This document shows, piece after piece, positions 13,381 through 25,344 of a stretch of 50,032 nucleotides of DNA. How positions within the stretch are numbered: the first letter of the stretch is position 1; every line of letters begins with the position of its first letter. The position numbers and the translations under genes were made by a program. Under the pieces are notes generated by a model. That model was not told the origin of the DNA. It made no database searches and saw nothing but the letters and a program-made list of their open reading frames with translations. Source of the stretch: Bradyrhizobium uaiense (lineage in GTDB: Bacteria; Pseudomonadota; Alphaproteobacteria; Rhizobiales; Xanthobacteraceae); NCBI RefSeq assembly GCF_010811875.1, contig NZ_VKHP01000034.1:1-50032 (forward strand), read 5' to 3'.

Positions 13381-14967
13381 TCAGGAAACCAGCAAACCCA
13401 ACTTACCGACTGTCGCCAGCGAACGGTCAACGCTTTGTCGCGTCGATAGCAGTAACGGCTCGGCCGGCCGCCCGGCATCGTCGATTTGCTTGACCTGGAT
13501 GGTCGGTCCGAAGGCTTCGATCATTTCGGCCGTGATCTGCTCGATCGTCCGAGAGCCGTCGAGCAACTGCAGGAAGTGGCGCGTCCTGTCGTCGTCCAAT
13601 TGCACCGTCTGGTGGAGCAGATTGGTGATGAGCGGGCCGGTCTGCGCCTGTTTGCGGGCGAGCAGGCTCGCGTGCGGTCGATCCGTGACTTCTGTCACGA
13701 GAAAGGGCGGTGATTTCAGAAAGGAAACCTCTCCGCTGCGAGCCAGGATATAGAGCGCTTCCGTCAATTTCCGTTGGTCGTCGCCTGTTTGCCGGCCCTC
13801 TAGCAGCGCCCGGGCGCCATCGAGCAGTTCAGTGAACGAGAGTGCGCGCGGCCAGGCCCGGCCGAGACAAAGATGTGCGGCCTTCAGGAGCGGATCGGTC
13901 ACCGTGATTCGGCTCCCGTTCTGATTTTCAAACTCCATCTCGGTATCGTCGGTGAGGCAGGCGTCGGGTCGACATGGGCTTGAGGTGCTTAGCAGATAGA
14001 ACCCGGTGACGAAGTCGAGATCGACCCGGCGGTCAAGGGAGATGTCCTCATGGCACAGCAACGTACGCCGAAAGCCGTTGCCGTCAATGAAGTCCTGATA
14101 CTGATCGCGCGCCATGAACTCGCTTTCGGGAAAGCGCTGCAGCGTGGCGCGGACCTCCTCAGTATAACCGGCAAGATGGCGTCGTGAAAAATCGGCATCG
14201 CTCAGATATTGCAGGCCGTGCCGGCCGGCATCTTCGACGACGTCGTGCAAAAGGAAGGCTGTCGCGTCCTGATCGAGATCGTCGTGAAAGAGCAATTCGT
14301 CCGGAGCATTGAGGACGCGGTTGCACTGATCGCGCATGACGGCACCGTGCACCGAGCTGGACTTCGATCCTTCGCTGAGAAATTTCACGATGGCGCGGGC
14401 TTGTCCGACTTTCTCCTTCATCCCGGTGATGCTCCGGGTGTGGTAGCGCATCATGTCGCGGACCATGTCGCGAAGATGCGAGAACGGGTGCGCGTTATAG
14501 CTGACGTAGCAGAGCCCCTGTGGCGCCAAATTTCGCTTGAAGATGGTCATCATCTTCTCGCGCACGATCGGCGGCACCCATGAATACACGCCATGGGCGA
14601 TGATGTAGTCGAACTGTCCGAAGGCCGCGTCGACATCCATGATGTCGCAATGTAGAAGCCTGATGTTGCCCAGGCTCAATGCGGCGATGTTTCGCTGCCC
14701 ACGCTCGATCGTCACACCGCTCAGGTCGATACCGATGAATTCGCTGTCCGGATATTGGAATGCCATCGGCAACAGGTTGCCGCCAACGCCGCAGCCGAGT
14801 TCCAGAACCCGGCAGTGCTCGACTGGAGCCGGCCGCATGCCGTAGACGGTCGCGATGGTTGCCAGATGGTTCGGGTGAGTGAGCCCGTAGACATGCCCGG
14901 GATAATACACCTCATCGTATGGTGTGGCGCCGGTGGCCGGCTGGCGGTGCTCGGTCTGGATGTTCAT
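13381..14967 (-). CDS. SAM-dependent methyltransferase with regulatory domain
   Basis: This 528-residue protein has a class I methyltransferase fold at the N-terminus: the VLELGCGVGGNLLPMA glycine loop near residue 55, FIGIDLSG, then FDYIIAHGVYSWVP. The remaining 300 residues match the layout of the methyltransferase regulatory domain (PF10119-type) found in predicted protein methyltransferases, with an FLLHDVVEDAGRHGLQYLSD segment in the middle. The ATG at 14967 lies just after the clpV stop; a GTG at 14982 overlapping clpV is possible. It is last in the tssA-to-clpV operon, so it may modify a T6SS or effector protein; that is inference. Small-molecule methylation is the alternative. Confidence 0.78.
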   Translation of the reverse strand: MNIQTEHRQPATGATPYDEVYYPGHVYGLTHPNHLATIATVYGMRPAPVEHCRVLELGCGVGGNLLPMAFQYPDSEFIGIDLSGVTIERGQRNIAALSLGNIRLLHCDIMDVDAAFGQFDYIIAHGVYSWVPPIVREKMMTIFKRNLAPQGLCYVSYNAHPFSHLRDMVRDMMRYHTRSITGMKEKVGQARAIVKFLSEGSKSSSVHGAVMRDQCNRVLNAPDELLFHDDLDQDATAFLLHDVVEDAGRHGLQYLSDADFSRRHLAGYTEEVRATLQRFPESEFMARDQYQDFIDGNGFRRTLLCHEDISLDRRVDLDFVTGFYLLSTSSPCRPDACLTDDTEMEFENQNGSRITVTDPLLKAAHLCLGRAWPRALSFTELLDGARALLEGRQTGDDQRKLTEALYILARSGEVSFLKSPPFLVTEVTDRPHASLLARKQAQTGPLITNLLHQTVQLDDDRTRHFLQLLDGSRTIEQITAEMIEAFGPTIQVKQIDDAGRPAEPLLLSTRQSVDRSLATVGKLGLLVS

Positions 14968-14972
14968 CGCAG

Positions 14973-17609
<2,637 letters not shown>

Positions 17610-17708
17610 GGTGGGGCCTCCTGCTCAATCCCCCGGGGCGATGTCCTGCTCATCGTGGAAATTGGCGCGAATTCCATGATGTTAGGACAATCGGACCGGT
17701 GCATAGGT

Positions 17709-18740
17709 TCAAATGGGCGAGGCGTCTGTCGCGGCGCTTCGCCCGGCCCTCAGACGCTCGGCAAGGTTAAAGCGAGCATCGCGGCGATATTCCTCGGTCG
17801 AGGCCCAGTTCGGTGAGACCCAGCTGGTCCACCCAAGGCGTCCGCTCTGTCCCAGCTTGATCGGGACGACCGCTCCCGCCGGAATGGCGAGTTCCACCTC
17901 CCACTCGAGTTCGTCGCCGATATAGAAGTAGACGGCGTCAGCCAGCGGCTCGGACAGGTTAGGCGCTTCGGTGGGTAGGAACTGCTCGTATTGAGCGAAA
18001 TCCTTCACGAAAACGCGAACCCTGATTTTGTCTTCGACGCTGAACACCCGCGAGCCCAGAAGCGCGTCGTGGCCGAGCCTGGCATGCGCCGCGCCGAGGC
18101 GGCTGCAATAGTTCGCCTCGAACGGGAGCCAGCTGCCCACAAATTCGTCGATCTCGACCCTGACATCGAACAGCCCCTGCAGCAGCCCGGCCAATCGTGA
18201 CGCGGACTTAGCCCTGGGTGAGACCAGTCCCGCGAAGCTGAGCTTCGCCATGTCCGGTACCGCGTCGCGATTGGCAAAGATGTCAGAGCCGAGGCCGGCA
18301 AAGGAGCCGACATAGGCGATGAAGCGGTCATCCGATGGCCGGTCATGCTGCGCGATCGGCCGTGCATCCGCCCAGGCACGAAAGAACAATTGTAGAAAGC
18401 GTCCATTGAGAAGGTCGAGAAAGCGCGGAAAAGCATCGTCCCGCATCAACTGCCAGCCGACGCTCTCATCGGTGGTGGCCAGCGGCAGTGCGCCCTGCGG
18501 TCCGAGCAGACCGAGGAATTTGACCAGGATCCTGAGCCTGCCATCGCGGTCGTCGACCGAGCTTAGATTGGAAGCGGGGAATTCCAGATAGGGGGTTTGA
18601 CCCAGGTCAACAAATTCCTCGCGACGCGCGGCACTGTCGCCGATCCGCGGCTGATCCGGGTTGGATCGCTCGAGCTGGCGGAGCGTTTGAAAAAAATCGA
18701 ACCGCCAAGGCTCGGCCTTCATCTGGTCGATCAGCGTCAC
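17709..18740 (-). CDS. tssG: T6SS baseplate protein TssG (ImpH/VasB)
   Basis: This 343-residue protein starts at a GTG (18740) that overlaps the tssF stop codon as GTGA; a longer open frame in this register covers tssF antiphase and is not real. The start MKAEPWRFDFFQTLRQLER is the usual TssG opening. SVGWQLMRDDAFPRFLDLLN and FFRAWADARPI segments follow, and the C-terminus has SGRLGWTSWV, as in the family. TssG builds the baseplate wedge with TssE, TssF and TssK around VgrG. Length is normal (about 330-350). It is followed by clpV. Confidence 0.95.
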   Translation of the reverse strand: MTLIDQMKAEPWRFDFFQTLRQLERSNPDQPRIGDSAARREEFVDLGQTPYLEFPASNLSSVDDRDGRLRILVKFLGLLGPQGALPLATTDESVGWQLMRDDAFPRFLDLLNGRFLQLFFRAWADARPIAQHDRPSDDRFIAYVGSFAGLGSDIFANRDAVPDMAKLSFAGLVSPRAKSASRLAGLLQGLFDVRVEIDEFVGSWLPFEANYCSRLGAAHARLGHDALLGSRVFSVEDKIRVRVFVKDFAQYEQFLPTEAPNLSEPLADAVYFYIGDELEWEVELAIPAGAVVPIKLGQSGRLGWTSWVSPNWASTEEYRRDARFNLAERLRAGRSAATDASPI

Positions 18741-20704
18741 AGCGGCCTCCGGGTACCCATGCGGGCCGGCCAGCGCATGATCTCGCCGCGTTCCGAAGTC
18801 GAGATGACGGTTTGGGTGAAGGTGTTGAAGCCCGAATAGTCGGCGAAGAAGCGTTCCAGCACAGCCCCGAGCAGGAACACGCCACTGCCTTCGAATGCCT
18901 TCTCGTCGAGAGTGACGGTGATCTCCAGGCCACGCGCTGCGCCACTGCCGGTACGCTCTCGCACCCGCCGCACCACGGGCCTGCTCTCGATGCTGCGCGC
19001 GCCGCGAATCTTTCGTTCCGTAGCGTCGTCGAACTGGTCGGCGAACAGTGACAGCATCTCCCGCAGTGCTCCGGCATTCTTGCCGCCGCCGCTTTCTACG
19101 AGGCCGAGATAGTTCAGGCTCAGCATGTTGATCAGGCGCCAGCTGACAACGCCGCTGTTGGCGACTTGACTGCGACTGCGCAACTGCGCCACCACCGGCT
19201 CGCGTGGCCGGGTGGGGCCGGCTATGCACATTAGTTCGAGCGAGGTGTCGTCCAACAGGCGAAAGTCGGCTCCGCCCTGGCCGACCGGCAGATGTTCCGT
19301 GAGATGCCGGTTTGAGCACAACGCCCGGACGCTCAGCTCGGCGGCGGATCTGTCGCCACTCAGGTCGCCAGGCTCGAGCAGCGAAAGGAACATGTCTGTC
19401 CCGGTGTAGTCCGAGGCCGTGCCATATGCCTTTTCCTCGACAGTGCGGCGCCGCGGTAGCCGACGAACGGTAAAGTAAAGCCCCTCGACCGATGCGGCCG
19501 TCCGGTCGACTTCGGCGGAGTACAGCGGACGCACGTGCCGCTTGTCTTTTTCTGCGGGAAAGTGCGCGTAAACCTCCAGCACCTGGTGCGGCTCGTATTC
19601 GAGATAGCGGCTTCGGTCGGGCACCACGTGGTATTCGTGCGTATTCGATTTGACAGGGATGCGATCGGTGGTCTTCTCAAACAGGTTGATTGCCGGGGCA
19701 GTATAGAGACTGAAAGTCTCAGCGCGGACGGAGGCGGCAAGCCGTGAGTTGTGCTCATCGAACGCGAAGACGATATCGATTGACTTGCCGCGCAGCCGCG
19801 GCATCACAGCGCGAAGTCCCGTCAGATTGATGCCAAGGAACTTGCGCGGAAACAGGAAATACTCCCGCAACAACTCCGAGCCGCGAAAGACCCGGTTATC
19901 GTTAGGAAACAGGGATTCTTTCTCGCCGAAGCCAACTTGTTGCACACAGTCGTTCGGAGCCCGGATGACGACCGGATCACCGAAATCGTCGAGATAGCGA
20001 AAGTAGACGTTGACGCAGTTCGAAGTCAGCTGTTCGTAAAGCGCGATAGCATCGGATTCGGCGCCAGTCAGATAAATGGGCAATTCGCCGGTGCGGCAGC
20101 CCGCGAACCAGGTTTCCGGCTTGTTGCGTGCCTCCGCGTCTGCCGGCTCTTCGTCGAGCCGCGCTGCGGTACGGTGGGTCATGGAGAGCCTGAGCCCCGC
20201 AATGACCTCACCGCTGACCGGAATCCCGAGAGCCTGCAATGCGCCCGCGGTCGCGAAATATTCGGCACTGGTGACGTCAAAGGGCCAAAGCACGATATCG
20301 CGGCAAAGCCTGAATCGGCAGGCGAGGCTCCGTTCCCTTTCGCGGTAGCTCGCATCGAAGTAGGCGCCCCGCACGATTTTCCTACCGTCGCGCAATGCCG
20401 GATCGGCATAGGGTGGCTGTACCTTGACCAGCATGGCAGATGGAGTTGGCGCGAGATAGTTCGGAACCAGCTGTTCGAGCAGGTTTGCCGTGAATTCCGG
20501 GAATTCGTGCTTGAGCTTGAGCTGAACGCGGGCAGCGAGGAACGCGGCGCCTTCGAGCAGGCCCGAAATCATTGGATCTGAGCGATCGCGGATCAGCCCG
20601 CCGAGGCGCTCGGCGATGCCAGGATATTCGTCGGCAAAGTCTTCCGCGTGCTCGTACAGCAGCGACAGTTCACGATTGTATAAGTCGAGGAACTCGCGAT
20701 CCAT
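18737..20704 (-). CDS. tssF: T6SS baseplate protein TssF (ImpG/VasA)
   Basis: This 655-residue protein starts MDREFLDLYNRELSLLYEHA, the characteristic TssF opening, and continues with ADEYPGIAERLGGL and a LLEGAAFLAARVQLKL segment. TssF is the largest baseplate wedge protein. The ATG at 20704 lies one base beyond the tssE stop; an in-frame opening 15 codons upstream lies inside tssE and is not supported. The stop overlaps the tssG GTG. Domain length matches the family (about 580-660), so it is complete. Confidence 0.95.
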   Translation of the reverse strand: MDREFLDLYNRELSLLYEHAEDFADEYPGIAERLGGLIRDRSDPMISGLLEGAAFLAARVQLKLKHEFPEFTANLLEQLVPNYLAPTPSAMLVKVQPPYADPALRDGRKIVRGAYFDASYRERERSLACRFRLCRDIVLWPFDVTSAEYFATAGALQALGIPVSGEVIAGLRLSMTHRTAARLDEEPADAEARNKPETWFAGCRTGELPIYLTGAESDAIALYEQLTSNCVNVYFRYLDDFGDPVVIRAPNDCVQQVGFGEKESLFPNDNRVFRGSELLREYFLFPRKFLGINLTGLRAVMPRLRGKSIDIVFAFDEHNSRLAASVRAETFSLYTAPAINLFEKTTDRIPVKSNTHEYHVVPDRSRYLEYEPHQVLEVYAHFPAEKDKRHVRPLYSAEVDRTAASVEGLYFTVRRLPRRRTVEEKAYGTASDYTGTDMFLSLLEPGDLSGDRSAAELSVRALCSNRHLTEHLPVGQGGADFRLLDDTSLELMCIAGPTRPREPVVAQLRSRSQVANSGVVSWRLINMLSLNYLGLVESGGGKNAGALREMLSLFADQFDDATERKIRGARSIESRPVVRRVRERTGSGAARGLEITVTLDEKAFEGSGVFLLGAVLERFFADYSGFNTFTQTVISTSERGEIMRWPARMGTRRPL

Positions 20705-20705
20705 G

Positions 20706-21254
20706 CTATAGTCGATTGATCTGTATATCGCCGCTGTCGAGGTCGACATCCGCGACGAATTCCACGGGCACGTTGAGCGGCTCGCACTTCAGGTCGGATT
20801 GTACGAAAAAGCGCAGCTTGAGCTGTTCGGGGTCCACGGTGGTGTCGCGCCGCACCCGGATGGACTTGCGATCGAGCCGAGGCTCGTACGTCGTAAGCGA
20901 CATGCGCAGGGCGTCGCTGAGCTCTTCGTCGGTGACCTCGTCGATGGATCGGTTTGCGATGTCGGGAAAACCATAGTTCAAAATCGAGGTGCGAACGCAG
21001 GCGTAGCCAGTCAGGTCGAGCGTCGATTCGAGGGCAATAGTATTAAGGAGCGTTTCAACGTCATGCGAAACTTCCCGCCTTAGCAACGTCTCTGAGATCG
21101 GGAAACGACCAGTGCTGCGCCGTCCCGCTATCACTCGCTCACCGTACTGATCGCGCAGTTCGATTGGCTTGCGCGCATCACGAGCGTCGTAAGCCGCACG
21201 AAAGGCGAGCATCAATGGCGGAGAGAGCCGATCCTTCTTTGGCGCAACAGTCAT
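20706..21254 (-). CDS. tssE: T6SS baseplate protein TssE (gp25-like)
   Basis: This 182-residue protein is related to phage T4 gp25 and starts sheath assembly at the baseplate. Its core reads VSHDVETLLNTIALESTLDL, VRTSILNYGFPDIA, then TTYEPRLDRKSIRVRRD, the gp25 pattern. The EPR motif conserved in TssE/gp25 is present (YEPRL). The ATG at 21254 is preferred over one 17 codons upstream, as AAGGG lies about eight bases before it and the family starts here. It lies between hcp and tssF, almost touching tssF. Confidence 0.93.
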   Translation of the reverse strand: MTVAPKKDRLSPPLMLAFRAAYDARDARKPIELRDQYGERVIAGRRSTGRFPISETLLRREVSHDVETLLNTIALESTLDLTGYACVRTSILNYGFPDIANRSIDEVTDEELSDALRMSLTTYEPRLDRKSIRVRRDTTVDPEQLKLRFFVQSDLKCEPLNVPVEFVADVDLDSGDIQINRL

Positions 21255-21323
21255 TGAGAATCCCTTGTACCGCCGGCGCCGATTGCCATTGCTGGTAGCC
21301 GGCACCGGACAGGAAGCTTACGA

Positions 21324-21809
21324 TCAGGCCCATTCCTTGTTGGCCGGAACGTCCCAGCCGAAGGTCGGCGATGCGCCGGCGCCGCCCTTTTCCGTCTGGG
21401 TCTTGTAAGTCATCTTCACCTTCGCGAAGTTCAAGCTCACGTTTTCGGTGAGACGATCTTCGCCATGCGATCCGCCGGTCGATACGCTGGAGACCAGGAC
21501 ATGCTTCATCTCGATCTTGAGATACTCCAGCGGATTTTCACCGGCCTTGCGGACAGTGAGGATCGCGGTATCGATGTGCTTGCCGTTGGCGCAGACCTTA
21601 AAGAGTTCGGGCGTGGCTTTGTCCACGAAGTGCGTGAAGTGGAGATCCTGAACGTTGACCTTGCCGGCGCCGCCGCCCGACCCGCTGTGGAAGGTGCCGC
21701 TTTGGCTCTCGCCAAACGACCAGCTCAAAATGTCGATCTCGTCCTTGTGTTTGTCGTCGAGCGATTCGCCCTTGATCGGATCGAGCTTCAGAAAGATGTC
21801 GACAGCCAT
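21324..21809 (-). CDS. hcp: T6SS tube protein Hcp (TssD)
   Basis: This 161-residue protein forms the hexameric rings of the inner tube and may carry small effectors. Its start, MAVDIFLKLDPIKGES, is followed by DILSWSFGESQSGTF, a Gly/Ser loop, VQDLHFTHFVDKATP and ILTVRKAGENPLEYLKIEM, all Hcp family blocks. AAGGG lies seven bases before the ATG. It has normal length and no effector extension. It lies between tssC and tssE, so it is produced with the sheath proteins. Confidence 0.97.
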   Translation of the reverse strand: MAVDIFLKLDPIKGESLDDKHKDEIDILSWSFGESQSGTFHSGSGGGAGKVNVQDLHFTHFVDKATPELFKVCANGKHIDTAILTVRKAGENPLEYLKIEMKHVLVSSVSTGGSHGEDRLTENVSLNFAKVKMTYKTQTEKGGAGASPTFGWDVPANKEWA

Positions 21810-21860
21810 AGCATAGCCCTTTCAAAAACCTGGATGAGTGAGGGTTGCGATAACGCGGCG

Positions 21861-23363
21861 TCAGGAGCCCGGGCCCGGAAGGCGCGAGACAAGGCTGAGA
21901 CCGACGTCCATCGCTTCCAATTGAAAGTGTGGACGGAGAAAAAAGCGCGCGTTGTAGTATCCCGGGTTCTCCTCGTTTGCTATGACTTCCACCTTCGCAG
22001 CGGCCAGCGGCTTGCGCGCTTTCTGCGCCTCCGACGACAAGGCTGGATTGGCATCAACGTACTCGTTGATCCAGGTTTGCAGCCAAACCGTCAGCTCATC
22101 CTTTTCCTTCATGGATCCGATCTTGTCGCGAACCATGCATTTCAGGTAGTGCGCAAAGCGGGACACTGCGAACATGTAAGGCAGGCGTGACGACAGGTTG
22201 TCGGATGCGGTTGCGTCCACACCCTTCTCGCCGAAGTATTTCTTCGGCTTGTAGAGCGACTGGGCTCCGATGAAGGCGGCCTTGTCGGTGTTCTTGCGGT
22301 GGATCAGCGGGATGAGGCCCGCCTTTGCAAGCTCGTGCTCGCGACGATCGCTGATCGCGATCTCGGTGGGGCATTTCAGGTCGACGCCACCGTCGTCGGT
22401 CGGGAACGTGTGCGTCGGCAGGTTGATGACCTCGCCGCCCGACTGCACACCGCGGATGCGCGTGCACCAACCGAACTCCTTGAAGGCGCGGTTGATGTTC
22501 ACTGCCATCGCATAAGCGGCGTTGATCCAGCCGTATTTGTCACCGGTGTGTCCGTCCGTCTCCTCTTCGAAGGCGAATTCTTCTACCGGCTCTGATTTGG
22601 CACCGTAGGGGAGGCGGCCCAGCGCGCGCGGCATGCAAAGGCCGAGATAGCGCGAGTCGTCCTGATCGCGCAGTCCCTTCCATGCGGCGTATTCCGGCGT
22701 GTCGAACACCTTGCCGATATCGCGAGGATTGGACAGTTCGGTCCAGGAGTCCATTCCCATCAGCGTAGGCTCGGCGCCGCTAAAGAAGGGGGCATGCGCG
22801 GCGCCGGCGATCTTGCTGAGATCGCGAAGTAGCTGCACGTCGGTCGGGAGGTGGCTGAAATAGTAGTCGCCGATCAGGCAGCCGAACGGCTCGCCGCCGA
22901 GCTGGCCGAATTCGTACTCGTAGATCTGCTTGAACAGGGGGCTCTGATCCCAGCGCGCATCGGGATAGAGCCGCAAGTTCCGATACAGCTCGGTCTTGGA
23001 GACGTTCATCACCCGGATCTTGAGGTTGGCGTCGGTCTCGGAGTTGAAGACGAGGTAGTGGAGGCCGCGCCAGGCGCTCTCGATCGCCTGGAATTCGGGT
23101 GCGTGCAGGATCTCGTTCATCTGCGCGGTCAGCTTCTGATCGATCCGCGCGATCATCTCCTCGATGGTGTCTAGCACGTCCGACTTGATGACGCTGGTGT
23201 CCTTGAGCGCCTCTTGGACGAGCGTGGACACCGCGTTCTCGACTTCGGTTGCCGCACGTTCGGTGCGCGGCTTGAAGCTTTGCTTCAGCAGGGCAGCAAA
23301 CTCGTCAGCCTCGACGGTCCCGACCTGGGTGGTGGTCTCTTTATGGGTAGCTTCTTTGGCCAT
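21861..23363 (-). CDS. tssC: T6SS sheath large subunit TssC (VipB)
   Basis: This 500-residue protein assembles with TssB into the contractile sheath. Typical blocks are LTAQMNEILHAPEFQAIESA and WRGLHYLVFNSETD, a GEPFGCLIGDYYF segment, and LPYMFAVSRFAHYLKCMVRD near the C-terminus, ending in a VGLSLVSRLP-like tail. The start at 23363 (MAKEAT) is preferred; an in-frame ATG three codons earlier is possible. The tssB stop lies 16 bp upstream. Length is normal and the gene is complete. Confidence 0.97.
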   Translation of the reverse strand: MAKEATHKETTTQVGTVEADEFAALLKQSFKPRTERAATEVENAVSTLVQEALKDTSVIKSDVLDTIEEMIARIDQKLTAQMNEILHAPEFQAIESAWRGLHYLVFNSETDANLKIRVMNVSKTELYRNLRLYPDARWDQSPLFKQIYEYEFGQLGGEPFGCLIGDYYFSHLPTDVQLLRDLSKIAGAAHAPFFSGAEPTLMGMDSWTELSNPRDIGKVFDTPEYAAWKGLRDQDDSRYLGLCMPRALGRLPYGAKSEPVEEFAFEEETDGHTGDKYGWINAAYAMAVNINRAFKEFGWCTRIRGVQSGGEVINLPTHTFPTDDGGVDLKCPTEIAISDRREHELAKAGLIPLIHRKNTDKAAFIGAQSLYKPKKYFGEKGVDATASDNLSSRLPYMFAVSRFAHYLKCMVRDKIGSMKEKDELTVWLQTWINEYVDANPALSSEAQKARKPLAAAKVEVIANEENPGYYNARFFLRPHFQLEAMDVGLSLVSRLPGPGS

Positions 23364-23379
23364 GGTCCCCATCCTTCCC

Positions 23380-23907
23380 TTAGCTGTTGGTGTCGGGTTC
23401 GGTGGACTGGCCGGCCGCGCGCTCGCGCAGTGCGGCCATCAGTTGAGGATCGGCGAGGAGTTTCTTCAGCTGGTCCTCGGCGCCCACCTTGCCATCCATG
23501 TAGCGCAGCAGGTTGGCGAGCTGTTCGCGTGCCTGGAGCAGCTTGGCCGTCGCGGGCACCTGGCGGGCGACCGCCACGGGCGTGAAGTCCGACATTTTAT
23601 TGAAGCGCAGGTTGACGGAGATTTTTTCGTCAGACCCATCGCTGAGACGATTGGCTACACGAGCCGTCACGCCGGGCTGGATCGCCGCCATGCGGTTGTC
23701 GAAATTGTCCATGTCGAACTCGAGGAACTTGCGCTCCTCGACCTTCGCCTTCTCGACGCCGGGGTTGTTGCCGGAAAGATCGGACAAGACGCCCATGACA
23801 AACGGCAGTTCGATCAGCCGCTCGGCATCATACGGATCTTCGTAAGTGATGTGCACGCGCGGTGCGCGGTTCCGGCGAATGAATTTTTGACCGCTGTCGG
23901 TTGCCAT
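23380..23907 (-). CDS. tssB: T6SS sheath small subunit TssB (VipA)
   Basis: This 175-residue protein is the partner of TssC. It begins with SGQKFIRRNRAPRVHITYE, then a LPFVMGVLSDLSGN block and FLEFDMDNFDNRMAAIQPGV, the family signatures, and has the helical C-terminal tail with LLRYMDGKVGAEDQLKKLL. GAGGG sits six bases from the ATG. It is separated from tssA by 123 bp that include a hairpin, and from tssC by a few bases. Confidence 0.97.
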   Translation of the reverse strand: MATDSGQKFIRRNRAPRVHITYEDPYDAERLIELPFVMGVLSDLSGNNPGVEKAKVEERKFLEFDMDNFDNRMAAIQPGVTARVANRLSDGSDEKISVNLRFNKMSDFTPVAVARQVPATAKLLQAREQLANLLRYMDGKVGAEDQLKKLLADPQLMAALRERAAGQSTEPDTNS

Positions 23908-23992
23908 TGGGTGCCCTCTTCAAAAAATCGCTGCGGAAGCCGACTTGCGCGACGGAGGCTGGGAAGTGCCTTGGTCTTCGTCGGCGGAGCTT

Positions 23993-24025
23993 CCTTCCGT
24001 TTGGTTAGTCCCGTCGAACGGAAGG
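23993..24025 (-). other. Hairpin between tssA and tssB
   Basis: CCTTCCGTT (23993-24001) pairs perfectly with AACGGAAGG (24017-24025) across a 15-base loop. On the leftward transcript no T run follows, so it is more likely an mRNA processing or stability element, raising sheath and Hcp output relative to TssA, than a full terminator. Confidence 0.35.
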
Positions 24026-24030
24026 CGGGT

Positions 24031-25344
24031 TCAATTCGATTTGTCGATCGTCTTCAGAGCGCCCTCTGGCAGGACTTCGTTCAGCAGACTGAGGAAGTCT
24101 CGCTGCGCGAGTTCGCGTGCGCGATCGACCAGGAACGGGATCGGGCTGGACGGCTCCGCGGTCCGGAAGAAAGATGCAACCTTGCTCAGCAAGTCCAACG
24201 CCTGCACTCTATTTTCTGCTGAAAAATCAGTAGCTTGTGTGTCGTTTTCCGTTGCAGATGGGAGCGATGTCGCGAATTCCGCCATGCGCTCGATCGGCAG
24301 GTCAAAAACCTTGTCGCGACCAATATTGATGGCGGCGCTCTCGACCTGGCCGGGCATCAGCATCCGCATCACTTCGATAAACGATTTGCCAACCATGTCC
24401 TGTGCTTGCCGCACCAGCAGAAGCGCTGGGCTCGACGGTTCCTTCCGCGCGAAATAGTCGGCAGCGGCTGCTAGCGCCGCGGATGCCTGTCCTGGCGAGG
24501 TCAGTGCACCGGCGATTTCAATCGCAAGCTGCGGGCCGTCTTGAGCAGTCTCGTCCGGGGATGGAGCAACTGCGGCCGGATCGCGTGCGGTGACCAGAGC
24601 CGCGAGCCAGTTGGCCATGCCATTCGCGACACCCGCCACCCTGTCGAGGCTGATGGGTTGCCCTGAGTTTAGCTTTTCGTGCCAAACCGATTTGATGTCG
24701 GCGATCTCGGCTGCGACCGCGGAACAGCGTTCGCTCACCGCCTTGAGGGTGTCGAGATCGGTCTCGCCGACAATGCGCTCGATGGTTGCAAGATCGGGCA
24801 TGTCGACATCGGCATCAGCGGCGGGAATTTCGCCCTTGGCAATCTGATAGGCACGGTAGTTGAGGCTGCCGTGCCTGCGATTTTCGATCAGGGGAAGGAA
24901 TTGGAGCGGGTTGATCACCGTCGGAAACACGTCGATCGCCTCGACGGTGACGGCGCGAAAACCATAGTCGCCGTCATCGCCCCTCGGGTGAACCGCTTCC
25001 CATTGTTCACGCAGCAGCAGGGTGGTCGCTTTCAGGCAGCTGAGAAAGCCGTCGAGATCGCGGTTTAAGATGGAGAATTTGGCGAGCAGCATGGTCAAGC
25101 GTAGATCGCGGGTGCGTGCCAAGAGCGGCCGCGCAGCGGCGAACTGGCCGGTAATGTCGAGGGCCTTTGGGTCAAAGCGTCCGCGTTCTCCGTTGGCGTT
25201 GACGACCTCGAAGTACGACTTTGGAAGCAGCGATTCCGCGCTTGCGAAGAAATTGAGGTACTGGACATCCCCGGCCGCATCGAGGTCAGGCCCGCAAGGA
25301 TCGTCCGGGGATACGGGCTGGGTCAGGGATGTGACATCGAGCAT
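24031..25344 (-). CDS. tssA: T6SS cap protein TssA (ImpA)
   Basis: This 437-residue protein carries the N-terminal ImpA domain (about 1-130): PVSPDDPCGPDLDAAGDVQY, followed by SYFEVVNANGERG and ARTRDLRLTMLLAKFSILN. The C-terminal third has PSSPALLLVRQAQDMVGKSF and ends with a PSSPIPFLVDRARELA-type TssA block, suggesting a baseplate-associated short or intermediate TssA. TssA primes tail assembly and coordinates sheath extension. It is the first gene of the leftward operon, and its ATG faces vgrG across a 349-bp divergent region. The Shine-Dalgarno sequence is weak. Confidence 0.93.
   Translation of the reverse strand: MLDVTSLTQPVSPDDPCGPDLDAAGDVQYLNFFASAESLLPKSYFEVVNANGERGRFDPKALDITGQFAAARPLLARTRDLRLTMLLAKFSILNRDLDGFLSCLKATTLLLREQWEAVHPRGDDGDYGFRAVTVEAIDVFPTVINPLQFLPLIENRRHGSLNYRAYQIAKGEIPAADADVDMPDLATIERIVGETDLDTLKAVSERCSAVAAEIADIKSVWHEKLNSGQPISLDRVAGVANGMANWLAALVTARDPAAVAPSPDETAQDGPQLAIEIAGALTSPGQASAALAAAADYFARKEPSSPALLLVRQAQDMVGKSFIEVMRMLMPGQVESAAINIGRDKVFDLPIERMAEFATSLPSATENDTQATDFSAENRVQALDLLSKVASFFRTAEPSSPIPFLVDRARELAQRDFLSLLNEVLPEGALKTIDKSN

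Noticed and set aside
17709..19319. 536-residue open frame covering tssG and part of tssF
   Set aside because: The first 190 residues read antiphase to tssF. The true TssG begins at the GTG at 18740, which overlaps the tssF stop codon.
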